Below, piece by piece: positions 38,357-46,362 of a DNA stretch of 64,000 nucleotides. This DNA comes from a virus. The translations under genes were made by a program, and so were the position numbers. The number at the start of each line of letters is the position of its first letter. Position 1 is the first letter of the stretch. The stretch spans positions 42,788-106,787 of the IMG/VR virus record IMGVR_UViG_3300010334_000034. One strand, given 5' to 3'. The notes under the pieces are model-generated. The model was not told the DNA's origin, did not search any database, and worked only from the letters and a program-made list of their open reading frames with translations.

Positions 38357-40153
38357 TTAAAAGTCTGCAGCTTTAATTGCTCCAGTGATTTCTTTTACAA
38401 CGATTCTAGAAGTTAGATTATCTATGTTATTGAATATAGGAAATTTAAAATAATCTAAAGTTATATTTTGACTATAAACTTGAGAATCGTTTTCTGGATA
38501 TGTATTATTCCACAACAATACGGAAATACCTTCTACGTAAGTGTCCGTATCTTTTCTGTAAGTTTGTATACGTGATACTCCGTCAATATTTAAAATGTTT
38601 GTAGACAATTGATATAAATCAATTGATTGTCCGAGATTGTTAGCTACTCTATTAAAATTAGAAGAGAATACTCTAAGAACATCAGCAAGAATGGCTGAAT
38701 CAGCTCTTCTTGTATTTCGATTTTTAGTTATTATTAATTGGCAATTATTTAAATCTTTAGGACTTGGAGTAATATTTGGATTAGCTACATAAAAATCCAA
38801 ATACATATATACCGGATCCATTGGAACTATTTGTGAAGTCAAAGTCTTATTTGAATTTAATCCGTTTAGAATTATTTCTTTTTGAGGAGAAGAAAGATAC
38901 TCTTGCAAATTACTACTAGGTACCATATACAAATAAAGATTATTAAAATTACAACTATTGGCAAAATTAATTTGATTTATTAATACTCTATTTTCTTTTT
39001 GAGGTTCATTAAGTCCTATATTATATAGATACTTGATATGACCTTTTAAATAATCATCGTTGTTTATTAATTTTAAATCTGATAAGAAATTAGAATAATT
39101 GGATCTTACATAAGATTCATAATCTGTAGTCGTAACTAATCTATATTGAGATCTAAATGCTTGAGGAGCATTTGCTCTTATGCTATCTACATTTTCTTCT
39201 TCGGAATAAACTGTAGAAGGATATTCATTATTAATCAAGGTTTGGCTTAATTGTTGAGTTGTTAAAAACTTTTGATTAACAATAATGTCTGACATTATTT
39301 CATTATAAATTTTAGAATTATAAGCAACTATAGGAGTGTTGTTTAAAGCATTGGGTCCTATGCCAGCTGCATTTTTATCAATACTGAGATAAAATATTTG
39401 AATCTGATCTCCGGTTTTTAATTTACGCCCATTAACATCATTACCAAATTTAATTTCATAATTTTTATTAGAATTAAATCTTACTTCATAAACAGAATCA
39501 GTTGCATTATAAAGGAATAATTCAGAAGCTCTTGTCCAATCTTCCCAGTGTCCAGTGTCAAAAGGTTTTACATATACAAAAATGTTAAAGTGATCTACAT
39601 TAACATTCGGAGGCAATGATAGATATATTATTTCATTATCTATACCAAAAGCAGTATAAAGAGGATATTCTTGAAATCCTCCTTGATATATTAAATGGGT
39701 ATTTGCTATATCGGAAATGGTTTCAGCTAAATCTGTATATTTTGTAAAATTAATATCGTGATTAAAAGAATATATATTATTACCTACGGTTATATTGCTA
39801 TATCTAGGTATGGTGTAATTTCCAGAAGTAATATATTCAGATGTTTTAATTGTAAAAGGAACATTTTGGCCAAGTCTTCCAACTGGATTATAACTTAATA
39901 ATTTTACAATTCTATTCATGTTCTCATAAAGTTGAGATTCTGTAAACATGGATTCCGAAGAAGTCTTATTAAGATAAAATAATAAGGTACTAAAACTATA
40001 TCCTATGATATCTATTAAAGCTGATAGATTGGATCCTTGATAATTTTGATCCGTAAAAACTTGACCTTGATTTAATTTACTAATGATTAAATCTCTGATG
40101 CTTGTTCCATCAAAGGCTACATAAGAATTGGAATTAAAAGGGTCATTGCTCAT
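38357..40153 (-). CDS. Baseplate wedge protein, gp6/baseplate J-like
   Basis: A 598-residue protein of the T4 gp6 family, which builds the baseplate wedge around the hub. The N-terminus (VFTDQNYQGSNLSALIDIIG, then TLLFYLNKTSSESMFTESQL) matches the conserved gp6 opening FTDQNYEGSNLS and the following helix. A segment near 320-360 (NAPQAFRSQYRLVTTTDYES) is the typical baseplate J core. It is shorter than T4 gp6 (660 residues). Its start overlaps the gp25-like gene by four bases, the usual coupling of these partners. Confidence 0.88.
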   Translation of the reverse strand: MSNDPFNSNSYVAFDGTSIRDLIISKLNQGQVFTDQNYQGSNLSALIDIIGYSFSTLLFYLNKTSSESMFTESQLYENMNRIVKLLSYNPVGRLGQNVPFTIKTSEYITSGNYTIPRYSNITVGNNIYSFNHDINFTKYTDLAETISDIANTHLIYQGGFQEYPLYTAFGIDNEIIYLSLPPNVNVDHFNIFVYVKPFDTGHWEDWTRASELFLYNATDSVYEVRFNSNKNYEIKFGNDVNGRKLKTGDQIQIFYLSIDKNAAGIGPNALNNTPIVAYNSKIYNEIMSDIIVNQKFLTTQQLSQTLINNEYPSTVYSEEENVDSIRANAPQAFRSQYRLVTTTDYESYVRSNYSNFLSDLKLINNDDYLKGHIKYLYNIGLNEPQKENRVLINQINFANSCNFNNLYLYMVPSSNLQEYLSSPQKEIILNGLNSNKTLTSQIVPMDPVYMYLDFYVANPNITPSPKDLNNCQLIITKNRNTRRADSAILADVLRVFSSNFNRVANNLGQSIDLYQLSTNILNIDGVSRIQTYRKDTDTYVEGISVLLWNNTYPENDSQVYSQNITLDYFKFPIFNNIDNLTSRIVVKEITGAIKAADF

Positions 40154-40656
40154 AATATTTGAATGTTATTGGAAAATATTTTCATAGGAGTTTTAAATAT
40201 ATTGTTATTACCTGCTAATTTATATATGAGTATTACGTGATACATCAATTGGTCTGGTAACGGATATACTTCTATATTTACTATAGAGACCCTAGGTTCA
40301 AAGGTGGTTATTGCTCTTAATATATCATTGCCTATAATTTTACCTCTGATATTGTCTACCTTTTCAAAAAGATATTGATTCAAATTAGAACCAAAGGAAG
40401 GTGATAATATCTTTTGTCCTGGTATAGTTGTGAATATGTTGCGTAAAGAATTTGTTATAGCTGCTACATCATTATCTACTTGAATATCATTAGAGGTTTG
40501 AGGGTTCAATCCTATTCCGACATTTTTAGCCATAGTCAAATCTAAATGCAAATCTGTATAAACAGACATCACTTTTACTGGTTCTTTTGAAGGTAAAGTG
40601 GTGGAATACTGAGTTTGGCGGGGATTAATTAAATTATCTAGGTAAATAGTTGCCAT
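40150..40656 (-). CDS. Baseplate wedge protein, gp25-like
   Basis: A 168-residue protein of the gp25 (GPW_gp25) family, a baseplate wedge component that contacts the sheath and gp6. The core (DNDVAAITNSLRNIFTTIPG, QKILSPSFGSNLNQYLFEK, ITTFEPRVSIVNIEVYPL) has the family pattern of helix, P-x-FGS turn and E-P-R strand. It is somewhat longer than T4 gp25 (132 residues) through an N-terminal extension. It shares a palindromic TAAATATTTA box with the divergent 188-residue gene. Confidence 0.88.
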   Translation of the reverse strand: MATIYLDNLINPRQTQYSTTLPSKEPVKVMSVYTDLHLDLTMAKNVGIGLNPQTSNDIQVDNDVAAITNSLRNIFTTIPGQKILSPSFGSNLNQYLFEKVDNIRGKIIGNDILRAITTFEPRVSIVNIEVYPLPDQLMYHVILIYKLAGNNNIFKTPMKIFSNNIQIL

Positions 40657-40664
40657 GTCGGAGG

Positions 40665-40674
40665 TAAATATTTA
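40665..40674. promoter_or_regulatory. Palindromic TAAATATTTA between divergent genes
   Basis: The perfect palindrome TAAATATTTA lies 8 bases from the gp25-like start (minus) and 19 bases from the 188-residue gene's start (plus). Read either way it contains TAAATA, so one element could serve both genes. Confidence 0.4.
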
Positions 40675-40693
40675 GGTCTAACATACAATATCT

Positions 40694-41260
40694 ATGAGTC
40701 AAAAATTCAACAAATTCCAAACATTATGCGAAAAGGCATTTTCCCATTTTTCTAATGGGGGTTTTCGCACTAATTCCCCAGTGAAGCTTACACCAGCTTT
40801 TTTCAAGTCAAATTTCTATAAAGAGAGATATCAGAGAGATGGTGTATTCGATCAATGGATTAAAGGTATCTTAGAATCCAATCCAGAAACCTTTTTCTTT
40901 ATTCACGAAGTTTCAAGCAATTCAACAAATGCTAGTTCTAAAGATGCTAATGATTTAGCTGGTGGTTCTGATATCTTATTAACTTTAAAAACAGATCCTC
41001 GTACATTACAATGGCCTACAGAATTCAATGAATTCACTGTGCCGGGCAATTATGAATATGTTGAAGTATTAAATTTCGGTAACAATTTACCACCAGTTCA
41101 AGGTGTTCCTAACAAGTATGAGCGTCCTATTGGTGATTCAAAGGCTACAGAATTAAAGAATGATTTTGATATTCTAAACAATCGTCCTACGGATGATTCT
41201 TTACCTAAGAAGAATACTTCTATTCCAGCTTCTCCTGCTAAGGAAAAGCGTTACGTTTAA
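40694..41260 (+). CDS. Hypothetical protein, possible virion component
   Basis: A 188-residue protein. The opening MSQKFNKFQTLCEKAFSHFS followed by GGFRTNSPVKL looks like proteins found in other T4-like genomes, but I know no function. The middle has a WPTEFNEFTVPGNYEYVEVL block. The last 60 residues are Pro/Asn/Lys-rich and likely disordered. It stands alone on the plus strand between baseplate and clamp-loader genes. It ends in a palindromic convergent junction where its stop shares four bases with that of the clamp-loader gene. Confidence 0.5.
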   Translation: MSQKFNKFQTLCEKAFSHFSNGGFRTNSPVKLTPAFFKSNFYKERYQRDGVFDQWIKGILESNPETFFFIHEVSSNSTNASSKDANDLAGGSDILLTLKTDPRTLQWPTEFNEFTVPGNYEYVEVLNFGNNLPPVQGVPNKYERPIGDSKATELKNDFDILNNRPTDDSLPKKNTSIPASPAKEKRYV

Positions 41261-41267
41261 TTAAACG
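41254..41267. terminator. Palindrome over a shared convergent stop
   Basis: CGTTTAATTAAACG is a perfect 14-base palindrome containing both stop codons of the convergent genes (TTAA at 41257-41260). It is a possible bidirectional transcription end. The T-runs are too short for a strong intrinsic terminator. Confidence 0.35.
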
Positions 41268-42192
41268 AAGCTTCTATAGCCAGTAAACAGCAGAAGAAAT
41301 TAATTTCGTGATCTAATACGAAATTATCTCTATACATATATTCACCTATGTCTATGAGGAGAATCTTCTTCTCCTTCTCTGTTAAACCTGAATCATAGAC
41401 ATAATCAAACATTTGCTTTAAAAGCAATTGGTAGTCACTATTGAATAACTTTTCTGATTCAATAACTTTCTTTCTAAGATCTAAAGAAGATGTCTTAGAA
41501 ACTGCTAATCCTTTAATAATATAAGATGCCAAATCTGATATCTGATCGTCTTCTGGAATAACTAAAGAACCTGATACAGAAAACCTTTGTAGATCATTAA
41601 TAATACGTCTAAGGTCTGGATACCTATCTGTAGTAAATTCAGCTAGTCTTTTAGAAGTATTAGCATCGACCTTGATATTTTCTTTCTTTAAAATCTCTAC
41701 AACTCTAGTAACACATCCTACTAAGTCTGGTTGTAATTTAAAAAGCATACAACGCGATCTAATAGGCTCAATTATTTTATTGAGATAATTGGCTGTAAGA
41801 ATAAATCGAGTAGTATCTACATATTCTTCCATGACATTGCGAAGAATACGTAATGCATCACCTGTAAGACCATCAGCCTCTTCTAATATTACTACTTTCT
41901 TCTTTCCATCTACTGAACGGGTCTGAGCAAAGCTAATAACTTTATTTCTAATAGTATCAATACCACTTTCATCCGAAGCATTAATATAAAGATATTGACA
42001 TTTTAAAATATCAATAACAATAATCTTAGCTAAGGTACTTTTACCAGTACCAGGAGATCCGTGAAAAAGAATATTAGGTGTATCTTCTCCGATAGTATTA
42101 AAATGTTCTCTATTCTCTTCTGTGAGAATAATGTCTTTTAATGTCTTGGGTCTGTAGCGCTCAACCCAAAGTGTTTCGTAATGATTACTCAT
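41257..42192 (-). CDS. Sliding clamp loader ATPase, gp44-like
   Basis: A 311-residue AAA+ ATPase of the RFC small-subunit/gp44 family, which opens and loads the sliding clamp on DNA. It opens LWVERYRPKTLKDIIL, the family start. It has Walker A GSPGTGKST (45-53), Walker B VVILEEAD (100-107), sensor 1 TAN (133-135) and the SRC arginine-finger motif (146-148). Length matches T4 gp44 (319). The partner small subunit is probably the 130-residue gene at 53,500. It overlaps the dUTPase gene by one base. Confidence 0.92.
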   Translation of the reverse strand: MSNHYETLWVERYRPKTLKDIILTEENREHFNTIGEDTPNILFHGSPGTGKSTLAKIIVIDILKCQYLYINASDESGIDTIRNKVISFAQTRSVDGKKKVVILEEADGLTGDALRILRNVMEEYVDTTRFILTANYLNKIIEPIRSRCMLFKLQPDLVGCVTRVVEILKKENIKVDANTSKRLAEFTTDRYPDLRRIINDLQRFSVSGSLVIPEDDQISDLASYIIKGLAVSKTSSLDLRKKVIESEKLFNSDYQLLLKQMFDYVYDSGLTEKEKKILLIDIGEYMYRDNFVLDHEINFFCCLLAIEASFN

Positions 42193-42647
42193 TAGAAGCC
42201 TGAGCTACCAAATCCATTAGCTCCGCGAGAAGTTTCGTCTGTTTCTGTTGCCCATGTAGGTTCTATGCAAAGTAATGGGAAGTAAGCAATTTGAGCTACT
42301 CTATCACCTTTGTTTACCTTGTAATCAACATCAGAAAAGTTGTAAAGCTTAACTCCTAAATCACCTCTATATTCATTATCTATAACTCCTAAATGTGGTT
42401 GTATGCTGTGTTTAAATCCCATACCTGAACGAGGAAGAATTAAATACCATAAACCTCTTTCTGTCTTTGCTACTTGTAATCCCGTAGGAACAACTGCTGA
42501 CCCTTTAGCTGGTACTACTACTTCTTCAACGGAAGAAAGATCATATCCGGTATCATTTATATTCTTCTTAGATGGAAGAATTGCATCTGGATGTGTTTTT
42601 ATAAAATGTATTCTTATTGGTTCTAACTTAAAAGGTTCTTCATTCAT
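42192..42647 (-). CDS. dut: dUTPase (deoxyuridine triphosphatase)
   Basis: A 151-residue trimeric-type dUTPase that hydrolyses dUTP to dUMP and pyrophosphate, keeping uracil out of phage DNA and supplying dTMP precursor. All five family motifs are present: I DTGYDL (32-37), II PRSGMG (72-77), III GVIDNEYRGDLGV (87-99), IV GDRVAQI (114-120) and V RGANGFGSSG (141-150). Length is normal. It is the first gene of a minus-strand pair with the clamp loader and diverges from the gp16-like gene across a 95-base gap. Confidence 0.93.
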   Translation of the reverse strand: MNEEPFKLEPIRIHFIKTHPDAILPSKKNINDTGYDLSSVEEVVVPAKGSAVVPTGLQVAKTERGLWYLILPRSGMGFKHSIQPHLGVIDNEYRGDLGVKLYNFSDVDYKVNKGDRVAQIAYFPLLCIEPTWATETDETSRGANGFGSSGF

Positions 42648-42742
42648 ATGACTATAATAAAATACATTAGACTTTTTTCAACATGGAAATATCTGAGAAG
42701 CTCCATAAGTATAATAGTAAGATATTTGTATAATAATTCAAC

Positions 42743-43216
42743 ATGGAATCAAATAATGAGATAGATGCAATTGTTGAGCAATTGCGAGCTGATTCAGTAC
42801 CTTCTAATAATCAAGTAGTTCCATCAGAAACTCCTCTTCCGGAGGTTAATGATGATAACATGAATGAATATGTTATTAAGAAGGCTACAGAAAATATAGA
42901 AGCTAGTTTAGATGCTGTTAATTCTTTAAAGGATATAGTCATTACCGGACAAAATCCACAAGAGATAGCAGCTTTAGCTTCTTTAATTAATGCAACTACC
43001 AAAGCTTTAGATTCTTTGAATAAAATTAATATGCAAAATAAGCAGATTAAAAATAATATAGAAATTAAACAGATGGAAGTATCTGCTGCCAAGAATATAA
43101 AACCTCCTACCACTAATGTGCTCATAGCAACTAGGGATGAAATAATGTCAAAATTATATGACAAAAATAAGAGGGATAAAGTAGAGTTAATACAGGATTC
43201 AGATCCTGACTTGTGA
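42743..43216 (+). CDS. Terminase small subunit, gp16-like
   Basis: A 157-residue protein that fits the T4 gp16 small-terminase plan. It has an acidic disordered N-terminus, then a helical hairpin at about 48-110 (VIKKATENIEASLDAVNSL; IAALASLINATTKALDSLNK), then a short C-terminal motif PTTNVLIATRDEIMSKLYDK. That motif parallels the T4 gp16 end (NATVFMGSPTELMDEI, from memory). gp16 recognises DNA and regulates the gp17 motor during packaging. The large subunit is not in the window. The identification rests on pattern and not on a search. Its TGA overlaps the GTG of the next small frame. Confidence 0.6.
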   Translation: MESNNEIDAIVEQLRADSVPSNNQVVPSETPLPEVNDDNMNEYVIKKATENIEASLDAVNSLKDIVITGQNPQEIAALASLINATTKALDSLNKINMQNKQIKNNIEIKQMEVSAAKNIKPPTTNVLIATRDEIMSKLYDKNKRDKVELIQDSDPDL

Positions 43217-43290
43217 GTGCTATAGAATCAATTTTTTATCTGGTTGTGATTTTATTATTAGCTAGTGTAATAATAAAACACAAAAATTAA
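43213..43290 (+). CDS. 25-residue single-pass membrane microprotein
   Basis: A GTG-started frame of 25 codons overlapping the gp16-like stop as GTGA, the usual form of translational coupling. The product (SAIESIFYLVVILLLASVII, then KHKN) is one hydrophobic helix with a basic tail, as expected of a small membrane protein. Its stop shares TTAA with the convergent 149-residue gene, like the other convergent pairs here. It could be a holin-like or other membrane peptide. No family is recognised. Confidence 0.45.
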   Translation: MSAIESIFYLVVILLLASVIIKHKN

Positions 43291-43296
43291 ATTTTT
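43282..43296. terminator. Inverted repeat over a shared convergent stop
   Basis: AAAAATT and AATTTTT flank one A, and the two stop codons (TTAA at 43287-43290) lie inside. Transcripts from either side end in a run of Ts after A/T pairing. Weak bidirectional terminator candidate. Confidence 0.4.
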
Positions 43297-43736
43297 ATTC
43301 TTCTCTTTTCTAATTCAAATTCTAATTGCTGAAGAAAGTCTGTATGTGCTTTAGGCACTGTCTTAATTTGAAAACCGTATTTTCTTTTCTTTAAGTCTTT
43401 ATAAACTTTTAAAAGTTTATTGGAATCTATAGAAGAGATATCTCCGAGATCTTCTATAGAATTATATTTCTCTTTATTGTTTTCTATGTGATCCAAGGCG
43501 TGTTCAAATTGTTGGGCCTTTTCTGGCTCTGATTTATAACCAAGCTTAGTCATTCTAAGCCAATTGTGAACCCTTCCGTAATTTTCTTTAGTAGGATGAT
43601 CATTTAAAAAATGTATTACATGAGAAATCTTTTCTGATACATCTTTAATATCTCTAGCATCTGTACGAACAATTTGCCAATTAATGTCAAACTTGTTTAC
43701 GTTCTCGTTCAAATTATAATAACTCTTAAAATCCAT
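43287..43736 (-). CDS. Hypothetical protein with LNE-type leader
   Basis: A 149-residue mostly helical protein of unknown function. The N-terminus MDFKSYYNLNENVNKFD has a Leu-Asn-Glu at 9-11, a candidate cleavage site for the gp21-type prohead protease, as in other proteins of this window. The body (VSEKISHVIHFLNDHPTKEN; YGRVHNWLRMTKLGYKSEPE) is helical and charged. It is the last of three minus-strand genes read toward the gp16 block. It may be an internal head protein, but that rests only on the leader. Confidence 0.45.
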   Translation of the reverse strand: MDFKSYYNLNENVNKFDINWQIVRTDARDIKDVSEKISHVIHFLNDHPTKENYGRVHNWLRMTKLGYKSEPEKAQQFEHALDHIENNKEKYNSIEDLGDISSIDSNKLLKVYKDLKKRKYGFQIKTVPKAHTDFLQQLEFELEKRRIKI

Positions 43737-43742
43737 TATCTA

Positions 43743-44198
43743 TTACTTATACCAATAGAAGTTATGTCTACAATCTGGCCAAATATAACCTTGGTTAATA
43801 TCTGCATATGGAAAAAGCCTACTATAATGTTCTGGAGCTTTTTTTAATAAAACACATTGATGCGAATAATGTACTTTAGCATTGCCAAACCAAAAAGGAA
43901 GCTCATTATTCTTTGAAAAAACATCCTTGTAAGCTGCTATCTTCTCTCTGCAAGTATCTTTATATCCGCGAGAGATCCATTCATCACAAGCTGCTATACC
44001 ATATTCAATTAATTGATTAAAATGACCCCACCACATCCATTTATTAGGATCTCTAAATCCAAGCTTCTTATCTTGTTCTGGATCCATTTCAAAAGACCGA
44101 AGTAATCCATAGACTTCAGCTCTTTGTTTACCTAGACGCCTCATGTCTAGACATTTAACTGACTTAGCAAAATCAGGATAAGGAAGAAAGGTTTGCAA
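43743..44198 (-). CDS. MSMEG_6728/pyrimidine-dimer-glycosylase-like protein
   Basis: A 151-residue protein opening MQTFLPYPDFAKSVKCLDMR and RLGKQRAEVYGLLRSF. This is the signature of a small family annotated MSMEG_6728-like and related to pyrimidine dimer DNA glycosylases. It continues with WMWWGHFNQLIEYGIAACDE and ends KAPEHYSRLFPYADINQGYI, WPDC. If the relation holds it may act in DNA repair, but activity is unproven for the family as far as I know. The start is TTG, one base after the stop of the upstream gene. It is supported because the family begins at exactly this MQTFLP. Confidence 0.65.
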   Translation of the reverse strand: MQTFLPYPDFAKSVKCLDMRRLGKQRAEVYGLLRSFEMDPEQDKKLGFRDPNKWMWWGHFNQLIEYGIAACDEWISRGYKDTCREKIAAYKDVFSKNNELPFWFGNAKVHYSHQCVLLKKAPEHYSRLFPYADINQGYIWPDCRHNFYWYK

Positions 44199-44199
44199 T

Positions 44200-44745
44200 T
44201 TAGTAATCGAAGTGAGGATGAATAATACCTTTAATCTTTTCTACTCTCTCTACTACAGAACCTGTTATAGTATGAAAGCTAATATTATTATTAATCATTG
44301 TGTTATATATAATATTATCTATATCTTTCTGGAATTGCTCGTCTTCTTTTCTTACACCATCTTTAATCATATCAAATTCTACTGGAATATAAAAAATATT
44401 ATCATAAAGTTTAACAAATGTGCTCATTAATTTTTCAATTACATTCATCACTTCATTTGATACTTTACCCTGATTATGCAAATACTTTGTATAAGCATAC
44501 CCATCCAAAACACTACGATCAGCAAACCAATCATCTTCACAAAATTTACTAACATGACTACATTCAACAATCATCTGAACAATATCATCCCCAGAATCAT
44601 TAATAGTCCTGCCAGAAAGCATAATCTTACGAGCATTACTACTATTAATAATAGGCTTAATTCTAGATAATTCTAGGTAATCACATAGCTCGTTGATAAT
44701 AGTAGTCTTACCAACACCATGAGACCCTGTTAATGCATATTTCAT
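44200..44745 (-). CDS. P-loop nucleotide kinase-like ATPase (AAA_28 type), copy 1
   Basis: A 181-residue P-loop protein of the NadR/AAA_28 kind. Walker A is GSHGVGKT (7-14). An ADRSVLDGYAYTKYL motif at about 80-95 is followed by a FYIPVEFDMIKDGVRKED stretch. These proteins phosphorylate small molecules or nucleosides; the substrate is unknown. I chose the Met at 44745 because the longer form would start inside the capsid terminator, and the usual M-K-x-A-L-T-G opening begins here. A paralogue lies at 59004-59633. Confidence 0.7.
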   Translation of the reverse strand: MKYALTGSHGVGKTTIINELCDYLELSRIKPIINSSNARKIMLSGRTINDSGDDIVQMIVECSHVSKFCEDDWFADRSVLDGYAYTKYLHNQGKVSNEVMNVIEKLMSTFVKLYDNIFYIPVEFDMIKDGVRKEDEQFQKDIDNIIYNTMINNNISFHTITGSVVERVEKIKGIIHPHFDY

Positions 44746-44782
44746 ACGTATAATATATAACAATATATTGGAAAATACAAGC

Positions 44783-44820
44783 AAAAAAATTGCCTACCCC
44801 GAGCAATCAAGGTAGGCAAA
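44783..44820 (-). terminator. Intrinsic terminator of the capsid gene
   Basis: On the minus strand TTGCCTACC, a 12-base loop and GGTAGGCAA form a perfect nine-base-pair stem, followed by seven Ts (44783-44789). It sits about 25 bases after the capsid stop and is the strongest terminator in the window. Confidence 0.88.
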
Positions 44821-44842
44821 ACTTTCTTACAATTTATATGGT

Positions 44843-46291
44843 TTAGATATAGATTGTTGATTGGCCATTGGCGCCGCCGGCAAAAGAGGTGCCCAATCCG
44901 CTAACGATGATTACGTGATAGTAGAGGGAAGCGCCGAAGATGTAATCTACGACTCCATAACGGGTCATCAACCCAACGCGTGGGCTGAAGTCGTTTGGTC
45001 CGACTGTTCTCTGAATCATGACAGGGATATATGGGCAGTATACGATACCTGTATCGTAATACTCTGTGCCTTTGTAACCTAAGAGGGCGTACTCGAGTGC
45101 TGTACTGCGTGCTCCTGCGAGGAATTGTGCGTCTGTACGAGTGTCACGGTAGACTGTGAAACGACCACCAAGTGTACCAACCTTGGCAATGCCAGTTGGT
45201 TGGGTGTTGATGTTGCCGTTTACAGGCATCCATTGAAACTCTGGTAACATCTCAAGGATAGCACAAACCTTTGGTGTAGCGATAATGAAATTAGCGCTGC
45301 CACGACGATTGCGGATAGCAATACGATTGGCTTGAACGATTACCTTGCTGTAGAAGTCACGATTACGCTCACCGAGCCAACGTGCGTCGGCTGATGCTGC
45401 GTACCAGAAGCTATATCCGTTTGTGGAACCGGCATTGAGAGCAGTTTGGATCATTCTGATGACCATTTCACGATCGATTTCGGCTTGAATTTCATAGCTC
45501 ATGGCATTTGTTAATTCAGAGTCGATATCGAGACCGTTCATGTTCTTAAGATCCTGTTCGAGCTCAACAGACCAGCGGGCTGCGAGACGGCGTGTGCCGG
45601 CTTCAACTGCTGTCTTACTGAACTCTACTGTGACCTGTGGAATGTTACCTGTCAACTCAAACTGACTGAGTAATGCAGCTACACCCTTATCTTCACCTAC
45701 GAAGGCGAAGTCGGAATTTCCGGAAAGTTGTGTTGCTGAAGTACCAGTGAAGCGTGTGTCGAGGTAGTTGTATCCAAGTTCAGATCCATCGGACTGACGA
45801 GGAACACCATTAGCAGCTGTTGTTGTAACACCTGTTTGATATCCATCGACGCCGTTTGCACCTAAACTGTCTGCCTCATAGCGATAACGCAATGCGAACG
45901 CGAGTCCGACCGGGCCGCTCATTGGTTGTACACCGACGATCTCATTAGTGATTAACTCAGGGAATGTACGGCGAACCATTGGGATTAATACCTTTGGTAA
46001 GCGCGCATCATTAGCTGCGTATGTATCACTAGTTGTGACGGAGCCTGGAGGATTGTAGATTGATCCGTATGAGGAGGTACCGAGGGCACCACCTGCATAT
46101 GAATTACCTGCTTCCTCTAAGCACCAACGCTCTTGGTTTTCCATCAACATTGCTGTTGAAAGACGTGCATGCTCGTCTTGGATTGGGGAAACCTTGTCAC
46201 TTGAGTAATCAAGAACAGGGGCCCACTTCTCTAAGAGCTGAGTGGCACGGGAGCGATCGATGAAACCAGGGGCTGGTTTGACATTGTTCAT
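44843..46291 (-). CDS. Major capsid protein, gp23-like
   Basis: A 482-residue protein of the T4 gp23 family, the main shell subunit. The N-terminus parallels T4: RATQLLEKWAPVL and LMENQERWCLEEAGN, matching LLNKWKPLLEG and FENQEKDF. Then comes PMVRRTFPELITNEIVGVQP, the conserved gp23 core with GVQPMSGPVGLAFALRYRY. By analogy with T4 cleavage after a hydrophobic-x-Glu site, the likely cut is after Glu60 (LEE|AGNSY). The gene has the window's only clear Shine-Dalgarno, and its G+C (27/60 and 34/60 in two sampled lines) far exceeds that of its neighbours. A strong terminator follows. Confidence 0.93.
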   Translation of the reverse strand: MNNVKPAPGFIDRSRATQLLEKWAPVLDYSSDKVSPIQDEHARLSTAMLMENQERWCLEEAGNSYAGGALGTSSYGSIYNPPGSVTTSDTYAANDARLPKVLIPMVRRTFPELITNEIVGVQPMSGPVGLAFALRYRYEADSLGANGVDGYQTGVTTTAANGVPRQSDGSELGYNYLDTRFTGTSATQLSGNSDFAFVGEDKGVAALLSQFELTGNIPQVTVEFSKTAVEAGTRRLAARWSVELEQDLKNMNGLDIDSELTNAMSYEIQAEIDREMVIRMIQTALNAGSTNGYSFWYAASADARWLGERNRDFYSKVIVQANRIAIRNRRGSANFIIATPKVCAILEMLPEFQWMPVNGNINTQPTGIAKVGTLGGRFTVYRDTRTDAQFLAGARSTALEYALLGYKGTEYYDTGIVYCPYIPVMIQRTVGPNDFSPRVGLMTRYGVVDYIFGASLYYHVIIVSGLGTSFAGGANGQSTIYI

Positions 46292-46300
46292 ATTTATAGT

Positions 46301-46306
46301 TCTCCT
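46301..46306 (-). promoter_or_regulatory. Shine-Dalgarno of the capsid gene
   Basis: AGGAGA on the minus strand, nine bases before the capsid ATG at 46291. It is worth noting because most genes in the window lack such a sequence outside coding DNA. Confidence 0.7.
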
Positions 46307-46362
46307 ATTTGAATAGAATTCGGGAAGCGCTTAATTGCTCTTCTCCAACCGGTAAAAGCGGC

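Noticed and set aside
44211-44670. Plus-strand frames of 72 and 64 codons
   Set aside because: They lie opposite the P-loop kinase gene, have no leader or family match, and are Ile/Asn-rich as expected of antisense frames.
44746-44784. Longer N-terminus for the first P-loop kinase
   Set aside because: The added codons begin at the poly-T end of the capsid terminator, and the family N-terminus starts at the internal Met.
46291-46298. TATAAATA overlapping the capsid start codon
   Set aside because: It includes the first base of the start codon region, so a promoter here could not make a capsid message starting at that ATG. The Shine-Dalgarno just upstream shows the transcript begins earlier.
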